From NCBI GenBank assembly GCA_019915135.1, contig JAHLMK010000008.1, positions 806,001 through 870,000 on the forward strand: a stretch of DNA of 64,000 nt, written 5' to 3'. Below, one piece after another: positions 45,527-59,370 of the stretch (the stretch's first letter is position 1; each line of letters opens with the position of its first letter). This DNA is from Strobilurus pachycystidiatus (Eukaryota > Basidiomycota > Agaricomycetes > Agaricales > Physalacriaceae). A model generated the notes under the pieces. The model saw only the letters and a list, made by a program, of their open reading frames with translations, was not told the origin of the DNA and made no database searches. A program made the position numbers and the translations under genes.

Positions 45527-47510
45527 TCACCACCGTTCCTCACGCATCAGCTCAGACGGGATACCAATATCCATGCGATGAGCCGTGCTGGTTTTCCCAA
45601 TGACAGCATTGTGCACAGATTCAATTGTGTCTGTCCACTGCTTCAAGGCCGTGTACCGCTTCTTCTCCAAGCTTTGTCTATGACAACAGTAAGGGCCTGA
45701 ATGTAAGAACATAGTAGTAGACTTACTTGCGGTCCAACTCCAGGCGCATACCAACCTGGTCTATACGGCCTTCGACCTTTCCTTCCAGGATGAGACCGAT
45801 GAGGATCTCCTCGACTTCCGAGATCTCTACATTCAGTTGCTACGACGAAGTGTGAGAGACGCGCATGACCGGCTCGCCGAGAATAATCCTACCTTCGCCA
45901 AGAAGCCGAGCTCCAGTCGCGAGTATGGCTTGATCAGGTCAATCAGGTACTGAGTTCGCAAGCTGCGTAGCAGTTCGCCGATGTACGCCTTGATAAAGCT
46001 ATCGTCCATGATCGTAGCACGATTATCTGACACAGTGTCAACGTTTGCCAACAAGTAGTCAGAGAGCAGCCTACCTTTGAGAATCTTTTCTGCCGCATGA
46101 ACTTCACGTCGCTGATACGCGTCAACCAGATCCGTCATAGCCTTGATTTCTGGATCGTTCTTATACCTATTCCATCAGATGAGCATGTCAAAGATGGAAC
46201 GACGAGACGCTAGACGCACGGCTTGGTTTCCTGACTGTCAAAGGGATTGACTTCACTGCCGGTCAACATGTTTGCCAATACGAGATATTTCAAGACTTGG
46301 ATTCTTTGCGGTGAACCAGCCTCGTCATAGTTTCGGAAGGACTCGAAGAAATCTTCGCTGGCTCGATTCCATTGCCCTGAGTAGAAGGTCAGACAAAGGA
46401 GCGAGAGTAGAACCGTAATTACATACGTTCGCCCATCCACATCTTGCCGCCACACTCCTTAATGACACCCATGATACGAGGATGGGGAATGGCGGATCGA
46501 ACGTCATTGGTTGCATTGTAGATTTCCTGTGTCGACAAACGATTATTTAAGTCGAGCAAAAGGAAGAGAAGTGCTGACCTTGAGCTTCTTGAAGTTACGC
46601 GTCTCGTTGTACATTTGAATTTCTAAGGCATAGATTTCGAGTAACTGCGTGCCCTTCTGCGACTGATCATCGCCGTCGCCCCCGCTGGTTGCAACGTGAA
46701 GATCACGTATGAGCTGAACGATAGTGGTGAGTGTGTGTGTTGTATGACAGAGTTTGACGCCACTGACTCTGGATAGACGGTTGTACTCTTTGCGATCGAG
46801 CCACAATTTCGCGAGCTTGAGGTTGGTTTTAGCCGACAGACGCTGAAATAGGTGTTCAATAGCTGTGGATGAACGGCCAACGCGATGCACGCACGTCATT
46901 CTTGGCCTCAACTAAGGCTGTCTTGGTGACCTGGTAGAACTGTTCGAGGACATCGACTTCGACGGGGCCGCCCTTGCCACCACCAACATAGTCCAGTATT
47001 CCGTTGATGGTCTTTTCTGAGTAGTTTCGAGTGACAGCAGATTTGGTGTACGTTAGGAGTTGTGTGTATGTCTTGAGGGCATCGGTAGGGCGGCGTAACA
47101 CGAGGAAGAGCAATTTCGTGGACTGCTTCAAGGCTTTGAATCCCCTGCGTTGGAGTAAATGTACGGTATGAGGGATATGGAATTGTTGGAGTACGCACCA
47201 GTCACCCTTCTCTGTTTCTTGTTCAACGATGTCGCGGAACTCTTTCAGCGCTTGTTCGGGATTGTCCTCTTTCTTGCCTAACAGCAGCTGTAAGAGACAC
47301 AGAACAGTGTCGACAAGAAAGCCCCCACCTTTCGCCTTGTAGTACATGTTCTCGACGTCGGCGCTGCCCGATTCGTCGGCTTCATCTCCGTCCGAGTAGT
47401 CGAAGCCATAGTCCTGTCATTGGCGATAAGTGCGCTGATAACGACGGCCACAGCGAGCAGCGCACCTCGTCGTCGCTTCCCTGCATATAATCGGCATCAT
47501 CGTCATCCAT
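45527..47510 (-). CDS. csn2: COP9 signalosome complex subunit 2 (CSN2)
   Basis: CSN2 is a PCI-domain scaffold of the COP9 signalosome, which removes NEDD8 from cullin ubiquitin ligases. The start at 47510 gives an acidic N-terminus ([15 protein letters not shown], then [14 protein letters not shown]) like that of animal CSN2. Conserved blocks in order: [124 protein letters not shown], then the winged helix [15 protein letters not shown] with [13 protein letters not shown]. The stop is at 45527. About nine short introns interrupt it. The N-terminal acidic start and the NPFDSQE block separate it from the proteasome paralogue Rpn6. Confidence 0.93.
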
Positions 47511-47639
47511 ATTGGGCTCGTAGTAGAACTTTGTACAGCGGACGCGATGGAGTGAGGAGTGGAGAAGTGAGTACACGTGACACTAATCTGCTCTCTGAGT
47601 CTCCATGATAAGTAGCGCGTCGGTTCTCTCCCTCCGACC
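47511..47639. promoter_or_regulatory. bidirectional promoter, CSN2 / Fab1
   Basis: Only 129 bp separate the two divergent start codons, so both promoters and 5' leaders must share this segment. No TATA or CCAAT element stands out. Confidence 0.6.
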
Positions 47640-50600
47640 ATGACGAGCCCCCAAGCGTCGTCGCCGGTCATCACCGCCTTCTCCAGCCCCGTCTCCCGCT
47701 CGCGCAGCAGCACCAAGCTCGCCGACGATGTCACCAGCTTGACATCTTTCAACTTTCTGGAGGAGGACGAGGACGACCAGTCATCCTATGCGCTTGTCAC
47801 CTCTCTTCTCTCACGGGTCAAGAACTCTTTCTCCACCCCTCTCTCGTCGGCGGCGGCGGGCACCTCCAGCGCAGGCGCAAGCTTGGCCAGCAATGCTGCC
47901 AGTGTGGCGGAGCCACGACGGCCTTCCTTCACGCTGACCAACCAGTCGAGCTTCTCTTCTCGGGCCTCGACCGGAGAGCGACTCACTTCATTCGCACCCG
48001 CATCCTCCAAATCCGCCCCGCCGCTGGTATCGCTAACTCCCGCTCAATCAGAGGTCCCTACATACAATGCCGACTATGATAGGTCTCCCTCTCGCAGCGG
48101 GATGTTCTACTCGCCCAGCTACGAGTCCTCCGGAGACGGCGGCATGTTTGGCACGTCAATTCCCGGCTTCCCAATCCAAGACGACGCCCGAAGTATTAAG
48201 ACTTCCGGAAGTCTGCATAGATCAGGGTCGGTTTCCAAAGTAATACGCAGGATACGCGGCGAAGGTAAGTCATCGTCCACTTGGGGTTCATCTCTCTCAT
48301 TCTGGACAGGCCTGTCAAGAGACTATTGGATGGATGACGAGAACTGCAAGGAGTGCTACGATTGCAAAAGTGTATTCACAACATGGAGGCGTAAACACCA
48401 CTGCAGAATATGCGGTACGTTCTTTGTACCCATAGAAACAGCACAGCTCATCTGGCCCGAAAGGCCAAATCTTCTGCTCTCGATGCGCGTCCAATATAAT
48501 CAAGGGATCGCGATTCGGTCACGATGGCATGGTTCGCGTCTGCAATTTGTGCCTTGAGAAGCTAGCCAAAGTCGACGACGACGACGACGATGACCGGCGG
48601 TCAATCATCTCGACGGTGACGTCCTTCCCAGCACATCAATTGGGGGCAGAAATGACTCTGGCCCATCATCCACAGTCCCCCTTTGCCGCTTCACAGCTTT
48701 TCGGACGCACAGATGAGCCATTCAATCTGTATTCCATTGCGGAGACAAAACGTCCGGTGTCAGGATCTGAAGAGAGTGGGTTTGGTTCGCGACCGATTAC
48801 ACCCCACCTTAGGGAACGTGACGATGGCGTTTGGGAGGCAGCGGGGGAGAACGTGGTGCCATTCCGACGGGCAGTTTCCGACGAAGAGAAGGAGAATGTG
48901 GGAGTGTTCAACGACGATGGCTCACCTAGCGCGCACACGTCCAAGACGCCCATCGAATTCCCGACAATGGGCGATAACGATGGCCCCACAAGCTCCATAG
49001 AATTTCCCATGGGTTCTCCGGAGCATGGAGACAGTCCTAATGGCCGAGTGAGGTCGCGTTTCAATTCGTACGCCGATTTTGATGGCGCCACACCGTTCAT
49101 TCGGAGTCGTGTCCAGAGCCGACTTGACAATCTCACATCGACCGTCGAACCAGGCTGGCGAACGAGGCGGGAGAGTACTGCGTAAGTTTCTATCATACTT
49201 GACCCTAATCATGAGGTATTAATATCACCGCTTCAAGTTATGCACAAGAACTAAACTTGACCTCGATGCTCCACCTCAAAATCATGCTCCGGCAGATGCT
49301 TTGCAGCGAGCAGATACCGAACGTCAAGGAATGGGAGGATATTCTGTTGAAGTTGGCGCTCCGCATAGCGCGAGAACTTACGTTCACGGCTTTGCCTCAT
49401 CGACAAGGCGAAGACATGGACGTGCGGCGATATGTCAAGATCAAGAAGATTCCCGGTGGTGCTCCCGCTGATTCGGAGTATGTCGATGGTGCTGTGATCA
49501 CTAAAAACGTTGCACACAAGCAGATGTCGCGGTCACAAAGGAATCCTCGCGTCATGCTTGTCACATTTCCTTTGGAGTTCTCCCGTGTCGAGGGGCAGTA
49601 TGTGCATTTCGGACAAATTGTGCGGCAAGAGAAGGAGTACCTAGGGAACTTGGCCTCGCGTATTGCGGCGTTGCGTCCACACGTTGTGTTGGTGGAAAAG
49701 TCGGTGTCGCGACTCGCGCTCGAGGCGCTGGCGGGTTATAACATCGCTGTCGCTCGTGCTGTCAAGCCATCGGCAATCCAGGTGGTGGCCAGGATGACAC
49801 AGGGTGATATTTTCTCCTCGATGGACAAGCTCGCCTTGGAGCCGCGTCTCGGACATTGCTCGCGTTATCGCGTCCAGACGTTCGACCATCCTCTCATCCC
49901 GGGCCGCCGCAAATCCTACATGCGATTTGAAGGTTGCAGTCACGACATGGGATGCACCATCATCTTGCGCGGCGACGACATTGCTACTCTACGTCGGATC
50001 AAAAAGGTCACTCGATTCCTCATCTTCATCGTGCGGAACTTGAAGCTGGAAACACACTTGTGGAAGGACTCCGTCATCACCTTGCCTAGTTTCAATCCAG
50101 AAGCTGTCCCGACTTCGCCTGTCGGCCATAGACATCCGACATTAAACGTGTCTGTCACGTCCCTCCTCGCCTTCCCATCTTCTGTTTCCACACCCCGCGG
50201 TGCCACCCCTACATCTGAATTAGGTCTACTACGCCTCCAAGCGTCAGAGGTCCAACAGACTGATTTCGAGGATGACCTCCCTGATGAGGATGCTGAACAG
50301 CTTCGTCTAACACGGCGCATCGACACTTCTCTTGAACCATATACCACCACCTTCATTTCTGTATCGGCTACCTTGCGATTCCCGCCTCCATACCCTATCC
50401 GGCGGATGAAGGAACTAGATGTAGAGCTTAACACCGCTAAAAGGGCTTGGGAGGACGAAGTCATCCGCAAGGAGGAAAGGCTAGAGGTGAAGCACGAGCA
50501 GGAGTCTACTGTGTCCACGATATCTACGCTCACTGCACCTGTGCGCGGCATTGCCATTACCGAAGAGGAACAGGTCGAGGATATCAGTGAACAAATTGAA

Positions 50601-53600
50601 GCTCTTCCTCCCATCATATTGACGCCAGGCGGAATCACCCCCTTCGCACCTGCTAGGGAGTTGGAGTCGAGTTACTTCTCCAACATCTCCGCTCTGCATC
50701 TTCCTTCTGCACCCAGCGTTACGGAGGAGCCTGTGGAAGCGCTAAAGACAGCAGCAGACATCGAGGCGCAGAGTCAGTACAGTTTGGTGAAGTGCAAACA
50801 TGAGGAACATCGACGGATATGGGAGTGGTACCTGCGGAAGAACTACGACGACTTTGTGGTGGAAAAGTACCAGTGCATAAATCTGCTGGAATACATCATC
50901 CCTACCGCTGACTTGGGCAAGCATCAGGCGTGCTTTGCGCCTCGCCAGAACTACATCACTTTCTACGGCGAGGGCGATTGCACTCTCGGCCAATACATCG
51001 AGAAGTCTGTCTCCGACTGTCTGGTGCAGTTCCTCGATCCGAAGGCTATCTGCACGGGTAAAGGTTGCGACCAACCTCTGGCGCGACACTGCAAGGTCTA
51101 CGTGCATAACGAGTCCAAGCTGTATGTCGCAGTGGAGCAGTGGGATGGGCAGATCACTGGACGCAACTATGCGCCTTCTCCTGATCTCATCACGACTTGG
51201 AGCGCTTGTCGCGTCTGTGGCTCAGCTACGCCCTTCATTCCTGTCTCAGAGGAGATGCAACGGTACTCCTTCGCCAAGTTCCTAGAGCTTCATTTCTACC
51301 CCTCGGATGTCAAACTCGTGCAAGGAGCGGGCTGTCAGCATAATATCTATCAGCATCATGTGCGATACTTTGCTGCGAAGAGCATGACAGTGCGATTCCA
51401 GACAGAGCCTGTTACGCTACACGAAGTAGTATACCCTCCCTTCCGGATTCGCGTTCGACCAGAGACACAGCTGGACCTCAAGAACACGGACTTTAATCGG
51501 CTTCACCACCGGAACGTCCTTTGGTACACAGGTCTCATTGACGACCTCAAGCTGATCAGCATTGATGCAGCCACTGGCGATGAAGACGGGGACGCGCGTT
51601 TGTTGGCAGATATCAATGCACTGATCACACGAGCAGAGATGGAGAAGGAGGACGTCAGTCGACTGATCAACCGAGTCTACAAGGAGTCCAGTCCTACCGA
51701 CACCCTCGCTCTCAACCAAGTGCGATCGTATCGACAGGACAAGATCGTCGCGTGGCAGCAGGACTTTGACCGACTGCCCAAACCCCGTCCTCAAACCGTC
51801 GACAGAAGTAGCAAAAGGGTGTCTGCATTTGGATCCGTACGGGCGATGTGGCCAAGGCGTTATGACCTCACTGGGGCCTTCGATAATCCCTATCTCCCCT
51901 CTTCTTCCGTTTCCGAAGCTGAAGAGGGCCCTCTGAAGATGCGCCGTGTGACAGGCGACTCTTTTGCGTCTTCAGCGTCTGATGTATCAGAACCGGAGCC
52001 TGAAACCACCCCAGAGCCTTCCACGGATGTGACGAACACCAGCTCTTCTGATCAGACGACGCCTAGCGATTCCGCCATATTAGAAGCGCCAACGACCGTC
52101 GATGTTGACACCCCTCAGGCGTCAACGAGCACGGTTCCTGTGCTGACGGAGATCGGCCGGACCCCCACAATCACTGTCTCGGAGGGCAAGGAGATAGAAG
52201 GGGGAGACTCTGATTCTACCATCGGTGCTGCACGTGAAGATGCTGCATCTCCTGAACCGGGTTCGCCCCAACTGGTTAGTGTCTTCTATCATTTGAAGCT
52301 AAATTTGACGTTACAAGCAGGAAGGGAGTCGTTTCCCGGCTGTGTCAAGACTTCCACGTCGATCCGATCGCCAGCCCAGTGTTGCAGAGCTCGTCAAGAA
52401 ATACCAACACTACTTGCCAGCGCAGGGTGTCCAAGATCTAGCGAAAACTGCATTTCCTCCTCGTGTCGTAGTATCCGAAAGCGATCAAGAGTACTCGGCG
52501 CCTGTTATTGCAAAACATTCCTCTCGCGCTAAGAGCCGCCACAGGCCATTAGCCAGGAAGCCATCCACCTCCGATTTTGAACAAGGATACGCAGCCAACA
52601 TCGCGCCTCGCTATCTTACTCACGCGAAACGACCGCTTGGCCAGCAAAACATTGGGTCTCGTATTCCTGCACCTGTGGATAGTTCAAGTGTGGTAGAGTC
52701 TCGGGAATCTTCACGTATGCCTTCCCCCGAGAAGCGTGCTGTGAGCGGCAAGGCTAGGGACATGAAGTTTGCCCGTTCATCGTCTCCACCTCTCGGAAAG
52801 GTTTTAACGCCCACGCCATTAGGCCCCAAGGGTGCGAAAGCCAGGCTTCTCAGTCGACCGAAAGAGTCTACCAAGACGCCCTCGCGACCATCCTCGAGCA
52901 ACGGCCCGGGGAAGTCTACTTTCCGGCGACCCATCGGAGCATCTGGTGGCAAGGTGTCCAATATGGCCAAGCATTTCGAGCGTCTGAACCGCGACGCTGA
53001 TCGTCGAAAATATAACGTCATTCGAGGAAGGCGGGCGCGACCGGTAGCATCCGCGAGGGCTCGTGTCGAGGTCCTTGACAGTGTCAAGGATGCCATCAAA
53101 GACGAATCAGATAGCTCGGATTCCAGTAGTGAGGCCGATGACGAAGGGGACGGCAATGAGGAGCCAACTATAGCAGACCTCATCAAGCAAAACGAGTCAC
53201 CGGAGCAGGAGTCTCCTAAGGACGACGCACCAAAGACAGCACCTGCCGCATCCGAATCTCTCACTGACAACAAAGAAGTTCAAGAGGTTCTAGCACCAGC
53301 GCCGCCGCCGGGCCCCATCTCTCTACCGCCCTCGCCATTCTTGTCATCGATGCGAATGGAACAGAGCGTCTCGTTGACACCTCCACAATCCGACCTTGAA
53401 TCCAGCACTGGAACAGAGCGTAATTCTATCCTCAAGGCGCTGTCTGGATTCTGGTTACAGCCACCGCCAGCTTCTCGTAGCTCCGTAGAAGGAGAGGATT
53501 TCATGAATGATCCAGAGCACATCTTTCGTGACTCCTCTATGGTCGTTCGCACTGATGAACCGACATCCATCATCGCACTAGCGCTCAAGTAAGTTCTCCA

Positions 53601-55156
53601 CTGTATAGATGTCTCATATTTAAGCTCTCTCGTTCAAGCTCGCCTCAATACCGCGAAATGTTGACGAGATCGAGGGCAGAGAAACGTACGGCCCGAGAAG
53701 CTCGTTTGACTGACGGCGGAGAGGCCTTCATGCCTGACGATCGTTCCGTTGCCGAATCAACATCGACTTGGGGTGTCGTGAATGTAGACGCGGCAGAACT
53801 GGCTGATCCCACCGAAGACCTCAAAGTTCCTTCATCCAAACTCCCGTGGGCCATATGTATGTATATAATCCTTGTCTGAATCAGTGTCCTGATGTCCCTT
53901 CATAGCTTTCGAAAGCGGCGGCCTCACAATCGGCTGCACAGTCTTGTATCCTGAGCAGTTTGATGCCCTGAGGAGAACCTATGACTGCGAGAAGAGCATG
54001 ATCGAATCATTGGCACGCTGCGTCAAATGGAATGCTACTGGTGGAAAGTCGGGATCTGCGTTCCTCAAGACGAGAGGTAGGTGATGACGTTTTCAAGATG
54101 AGTCTCTCTCAAACATTGTTAGATGACCGTTTCATTGCCAAAGAGATGTCGCGTCCTGAGTTGCAGACCATGGAGACATTCGCTCCCGCTTACTTTGACT
54201 ATATGTCGTCTGCTGTATCAGCCGATGTATGTTCATCGTCCATGTTAGCTGTATACCGCTTTCTGACAATCTCTTAGCGTCCAACGTTACTCGCTAAAGT
54301 CTTCGGTATCTACAAATTGACCTTCCGGAAAACAGATCACGAGTCAGGGCACGGCAAAGCAAAGTCAACACAGATGAATTTACTAGTCATGGAGAATTTG
54401 TTCTATGACCGTCGCTTCTCCAAGGCAAGTCGGTGTTCGGTGTGAGCGGAGTTGATGACTTACCTTTAGATAGATCTACGACCTGAAGGGTTCTACGCGC
54501 AACAGACACGTTCAATCCACAGGCAGAGAAAATGAAGTATTACTTGATGAGAATCTCGTCCAGAGTTTGTGCCTCTCTGTCGTTCTATGATCCCCTTTAT
54601 AACACTTGTTTAGCCGCACACTTGTCGCCGTTCTATCTCAGAGAACATTCGAAGCGGATTCTCCGAGGAGCCCTCTATAATGACAGTAAATTTTTGGCGG
54701 ACATCAATGTAATGGACTACTCCCTGGTCTGCGGGGTATGGTTTTTATATGTTACCATTCAACCTGTCATTCATCGTTCGATAGGTTGACAGTCAAAACA
54801 ACGAACTCGTCGTAGGAATCGTTGGTAAGTCGGATAACTGATTGTTCCTAAAGACTAGACTGACGTTGCAGATTACATTCGCACTTACACATGGGACAAA
54901 AAGCTGGAGAGTTGGGTGAAGGAATCTGCGTTTTTAGGAGGCGCAGGGAGAGGCGAACCGACTATTGTGACTCCGAGACAATACCGTCAGAGGTTTATCA
55001 GTGCGATGGAGCGATATTTTCCTTTGGTAAGGCTTCTTTCATTCTCCTTTGAGCTCACATAACGATTCTCTATAGATACCCGATCGATGGATGAAGCAAA
55101 AAGACACGCCAGAGGAAGATTCGAACAGTCTCGTAGAGCTATGGCCAGACTGGTAG
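47640..55156 (+). CDS. fab1: 1-phosphatidylinositol-3-phosphate 5-kinase (Fab1/PIKfyve)
   Basis: Makes PI(3,5)P2 on late endosome and vacuole membranes. Domains in order: Ser-rich N-terminus; FYVE zinc finger with [14 protein letters not shown] and [10 protein letters not shown], continuing across an intron (donor near 48415) to QIFC...CNLCLEKL, which binds PI3P; a chaperonin-like CCT domain (about 49400-50060, including [19 protein letters not shown] and CTIILRG); the Cys-rich CCR region (about 50700-51450); a long disordered linker; and the lipid kinase domain at the C-terminus with [24 protein letters not shown] and [12 protein letters not shown]. The stop follows LVELWPDW at 55156. At least ten introns are needed, including about 52277-52321, and more in the kinase part (for example 54425-54472). 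A full-length protein of about 2300 residues matches fungal Fab1. No DEP domain is seen, as in yeast. Confidence 0.93.
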
Positions 55157-55379
55157 ACGTTTCGTATTTCATCATATCATCTTTGCTTTCATTATCTACA
55201 ATTCGTTACCCATTGTATTATCACAACCACATTTACAAGCATTTCTTCTGTATTTAAATGACCAAGTTTGTTACGACAGGATTGTGTTCAAAGTGAACCA
55301 TGAGATAACGCTGATGGCCGGATAGGCGACGGCCACGAGCTGCACACGATGGGAATTTACACTTCCAGCTTCGACCATC

Positions 55380-57281
55380 ATGGTCAAGCGGGCGCCATCG
55401 CCCCAGATAACCGACGACGTTTATTTTTTGACTGTCAATCATCCTTATCCCCTGAATTTCGAGTGGGAGATCGAGAAGCAAGTACTCCAGTTCACGCACT
55501 GGATCGCTGCGTGTCTGGGGTCGCACGAGCATGTTTTTGCATTTTATTATAAGCCGAAGGTACGAGTTCGACAAAGCTAGATTGGAGTTCATATAGCTGA
55601 TGCTAGCCGAACTCGGAAGGCCGCTTTCGTGTTGCTTGAGATTGAAAAGCTCAAGCCGCTTCTCGACAAGATACTAGGCCAACATGATTGGAATGAGATC
55701 CTGGTCCATCCAAGCGAGGACGAGGCGAAGAGCTTCTCTCAGGTCTTTCCTTGTGCCCACACCACCGCGTCCAACGTCAAGAAGGATGGTCAGTCTTGCA
55801 CTAGTCACTTTGAAATTGAAGTCATTTACTTGACTGATAGGGTGGCGCTGTGTCGAAATAAAGCCCGAATGGTTCACTGATTGGTTACCAGGAACAGTGT
55901 ATGCTGCAGTGAACGCACCCTTGTCTTGTTATGAAATTCATCTAGGTTCAAAATCAACCCATATCCCACGCCATCATATTGTGATCCTCCTGCTGAGGAT
56001 GTGACTAGGCGCTCTCTCTGCAAGAGACTTCCCGCTGCGCATCGGCCGCGCCCGCCTATCCCAGTTGTTCCAAGTCCCGGTGACATCCAAGCGTTTGTTC
56101 GTGGTATCCTATGTGTTAATTGATGCTTCACAGTTCCCGGTTCAGACGATTGGACTACGGTCAAAACTGGTGCTCCCGCTTCGGGTAACAGTCGTAAACA
56201 CGGCCGAGGTGGTTCCGCTCTCCGCGGTGCAAAAGCTCGTAGTAGTGCATGTAAGTATACTCTTTGAAGTCACACTGTTCGGTCTAATCAATTGCATGCT
56301 TAGGGGACCAACCTATCACGCAGATAAAGAATACACCGACGCGAGGTGTCCCTACTAGAGGGAGTGAGTCACCAGTGCCACAGACATCCAAATCTTCACC
56401 TGTCGCTTCTTCCTCGAGTGAGCCCTGCGAAGATTTTGATCACACATGGCGTTAACGAATCGAAAGACAGTCAGACACAAGCTCCATCCGCATGGGCCAA
56501 AGGTCCACCCATTGATTTCAAGAATGGCCCTCCTGGTATCATCCATCCCGCCCAGATGAGGGCGTCAAGACACACCACGCAGCTTGAGGACAAAGCCGAA
56601 GAGAGACCATCACCTCCAATCGTAGCTCAGGCTGTCCCAGTCAAGGGTCCGAACACGATGCCAAAGGCCTCGGGCTCGAGAGGACCACCGCTTTCTCCTG
56701 CAGAGAAGGCTGACGACAGCGACATTCCTCCACGATGCCCCGTGCACCAAGTCTTTTGCAAAACGGCCATTTGCGATCCCTATCATAAGACGATGCGCAA
56801 ATGGAAAAACGAATATCGGAAGCGGCATAATGGGGAGGATCCTCCCCCGAAACCGGGTCCTTGGAACGTCAAAAGTGAAGAGCGGGAGGCCGCGAAGTTA
56901 AAACAGCAGGAAGACGAGAGAATGAAGGAGAAAAGCAGAAAGCGACAGAAGGAAAAGAAGCAACGCGAGCAGGAAGAGGAGGATTTCAATAAGAAGTTAG
57001 AGGCCTCTAGGACTAAGGAGACTGCGGACTCGAACCGACGCAAGGAGATGGGACCTGCTATCCAACAGGAAACTTCCAAGAAGACCTGGGCTGAGTTAGT
57101 TGAGGAAGAGGAGGAGGAAGATCCATTTGCAGAGGACGACGACGAGCAAGATCCTTTCGCTATTGACGGGGAGGACGAGGAGACAAAGGCAACAGATGCT
57201 ACGGCGGAAGAAGGACCGCCTGCCACTCCCAGCGGCCATCCGCCTTCAGATGAGTCGTCGTCAGAAGAAGAGCCTTGGTGA
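55380..57281 (+). CDS. unrecognised protein with Lys/Glu-rich coiled-coil tail
   Basis: The start at 55380 opens MVKRAPSPQITDDVYFLTVN, and exon 1 ends in HVFAFYYKPK. Several exons follow, including one with FVLLEIEKLKPLLDKILGQ and KDGWRCVEIKPEWF. A long last exon contains PPRCPVHQVFCKTAICDPYH, a Cys/His cluster that could bind zinc, then EREAAKLKQQEDERMKEKSR and a charged coiled coil with KRQKEKKQREQEEEDF. The tail is extremely acidic and ends SSSEEEPW at 57281. The middle exon boundaries (55900-56450) are uncertain. I do not recognise the family; the N-terminal part looks folded and the rest disordered. It is convergent with the ABC gene, 79 bp from its stop. Confidence 0.6.
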
Positions 57282-57360
57282 AGTGCACTGTTAGGAAAAT
57301 TTACGCTTTCGATATATCACGATGTAAATGCTACGCTATCGATGTGACGTCTTGGTTTGT

Positions 57361-59300
57361 TCACAGAAAAGTTGGTTCGCCTTTGTCTAACCGAATCCGC
57401 TTCACTCCGTCTTCGAGACTCCACGGAACTTCGCCATCCCAATGTGTAATGACCACGACTGCCTGATCGTTATTCACACCTCCGCTCCTCAGGTAGTTCT
57501 TGGCCTGTTCGACCATCTTCTCATCCATACCACTCCACACTTCATCCAATAGCACCAACTGGGGCCTTCCTACGAGAGCTCGCATTAACAGCACCATCCT
57601 CTGCTCCCCTACCCCAAGATCGACGAAATCACGCTCCCTCAACTCTGGGCCCAGCGCAGCAATGACCTCCTCACACCGCGCCACACGCCACTTGATGTCC
57701 TGCTCCGAGAGTTCATGCATTACGCCGGTGCCCACCGCATGTTTACCGCGCGGCACAAATGTACCGTCGAAGCCTGTACCGACGACATCCCATACGGACA
57801 TGCCTGCGCGCCGTGGAAAGGCATCAAACATCTCTGGACTGAGAACGCCGATCAGGGATTGGAGGTGTGGTGTTGGAAGACGTGCGCGGGGCCTTCCGAA
57901 GAGGTGCAAATGTGCGGAGCTGGAGGCCACCTGCGTGTAGGATTGGGGGTGATCGCCTGTGAGAAGAGACAAGAGAGTGGTTTTTCCGGAACCGTTTTCA
58001 CCTTGGAGGTGCCAACGTTCGCCTTGACGTATTTGCCATGTTAGGCTTCGGATCACCTGGAATGAGTGAGTCTTCCACTTTTGTTCGGAATAACCCGCCT
58101 GGAACTCGCCTTCCTGTCTTCATATTGGACCTTGACGTTTTTCATGTCGACCACGACTTCGCCGATGTGAGACGGCCGCAGGGGCGTGTGCGAAATCGCC
58201 GAGTTGCGACTTTCAGCCTCCTCTGACAGAATTTGGTCTTTGGGTCCCGTCTTTACAGACGAACCTCTCAGTAAGGCTACATGGGTGATCCAATCCGGCA
58301 CAAGATCGTGCAACCTCAGTCCAAGAATCACACGCGGGCTTTTGTTGACGTGCAAATCATGCAGGAGATTCAATAGGTTCGGTCGATTCTTAACGTCGAG
58401 ACCCGCTATGAGTCAAAGAAAATTTCAATCAGATCCCCAGAAAGCGACAACGGGTGAAGAACCGACTGAGAGGCTCATCCAAGAGGAGGAGCTTCGGCTG
58501 CTTCCAGATTGCCTTCAGTATCCTCGCCCTGCGAGTCTGGCCGTTACTCAGCGCAATGAGAGGGAGATCCAAGAATGCTTCCAGGCCCATCTTCTTCATC
58601 AGAGAGTTGAACAGCGCCTGCCGTTCTGGAGACAGATTGTCGACACCGTTCAGCTGCTCTATCGATTTAGGATCGCGCAGCTCCGCCGGGATTCCACCAT
58701 AGGGATCAATAGTTTCGGGGAACATGTGCTGGCGCAGAGTGACACGGTCTTCGGCTTGAACGGCGCCATATCGGGCTGTGTAGTCGTAGAATGCGCCACC
58801 AGAAGCGCGTCTGTGTCCGAAGGAGACCAGAGATACTTGACCGCGGGAGTCATGAGGGTACAGAAAGGGAAAGACACCACCAGGAGGGGGAGGGTATGGA
58901 CTGATTCTTAGGTGACCGAGAAGTGTCTACGAGTATGACTCTGGGTGAGTCAGACTTGTCCGAGAAACGGATGGTATACCTGGAAAAGGTCGTGTTTCTC
59001 GTGTGAAGCAGATGCAAGAACGGCCCAAGCTTCATTTTGTTGCACTGTCCAGTCAACGTCCCGAAAGACTGGCCTCGAGGCGTTGCCGAAGCGATATATG
59101 TGTGCTTTGGGGATGTGCACGACGGCGTCGGTACTTTGGCGCCGCACTTGGCTCCGGGAGCAGCGCAAGGCCCTGCCAACGCTGTGTGGCGTCATTTTGG
59201 CGCGCGTCGTATTGCGCGTCGATTGACAGAAACGATGTCTGTTGAACGTTGAGAGGTGGAATGCACGGTGTAATCGGGCGCATAACCCGAATGCAGGCAT
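57361..59300 (-). CDS. ABC ATPase with two nucleotide-binding domains, no membrane domain (ModF/YDR061W-like)
   Basis: Two ABC domains and no transmembrane segments, as in yeast YDR061W and bacterial ModF/PhrA-like proteins. The start at 59300 gives a basic Arg/Ser-rich N-terminus (MPAFGLCARLHRAFHLSTF) that could be a mitochondrial presequence; a start at 59417 is possible but would overlap the Med11 gene. NBD1 has the signature ALSNGQTRRARILKAI and Walker B PKLLLLDEPLSGLD. NBD2 has Walker A GENGSGKTTLLSLL, a modified signature LGVGEQRMVLLMRAL and Walker B PQLVLLDEVWSGMD, then an H-loop VVVITHWDGEVPW. At the NBD1 Walker A position the sequence reads WAVLASASHEKHDLF, lacking the glycines. About five introns are needed. 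Role unknown. Confidence 0.8.
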
Positions 59301-59370
59301 GTGACCAGAATACGGCCCGCCACTATCTCCGTTTGCACGAGTAGTTCCCGCCTTGTTCCCGCCCACCATC

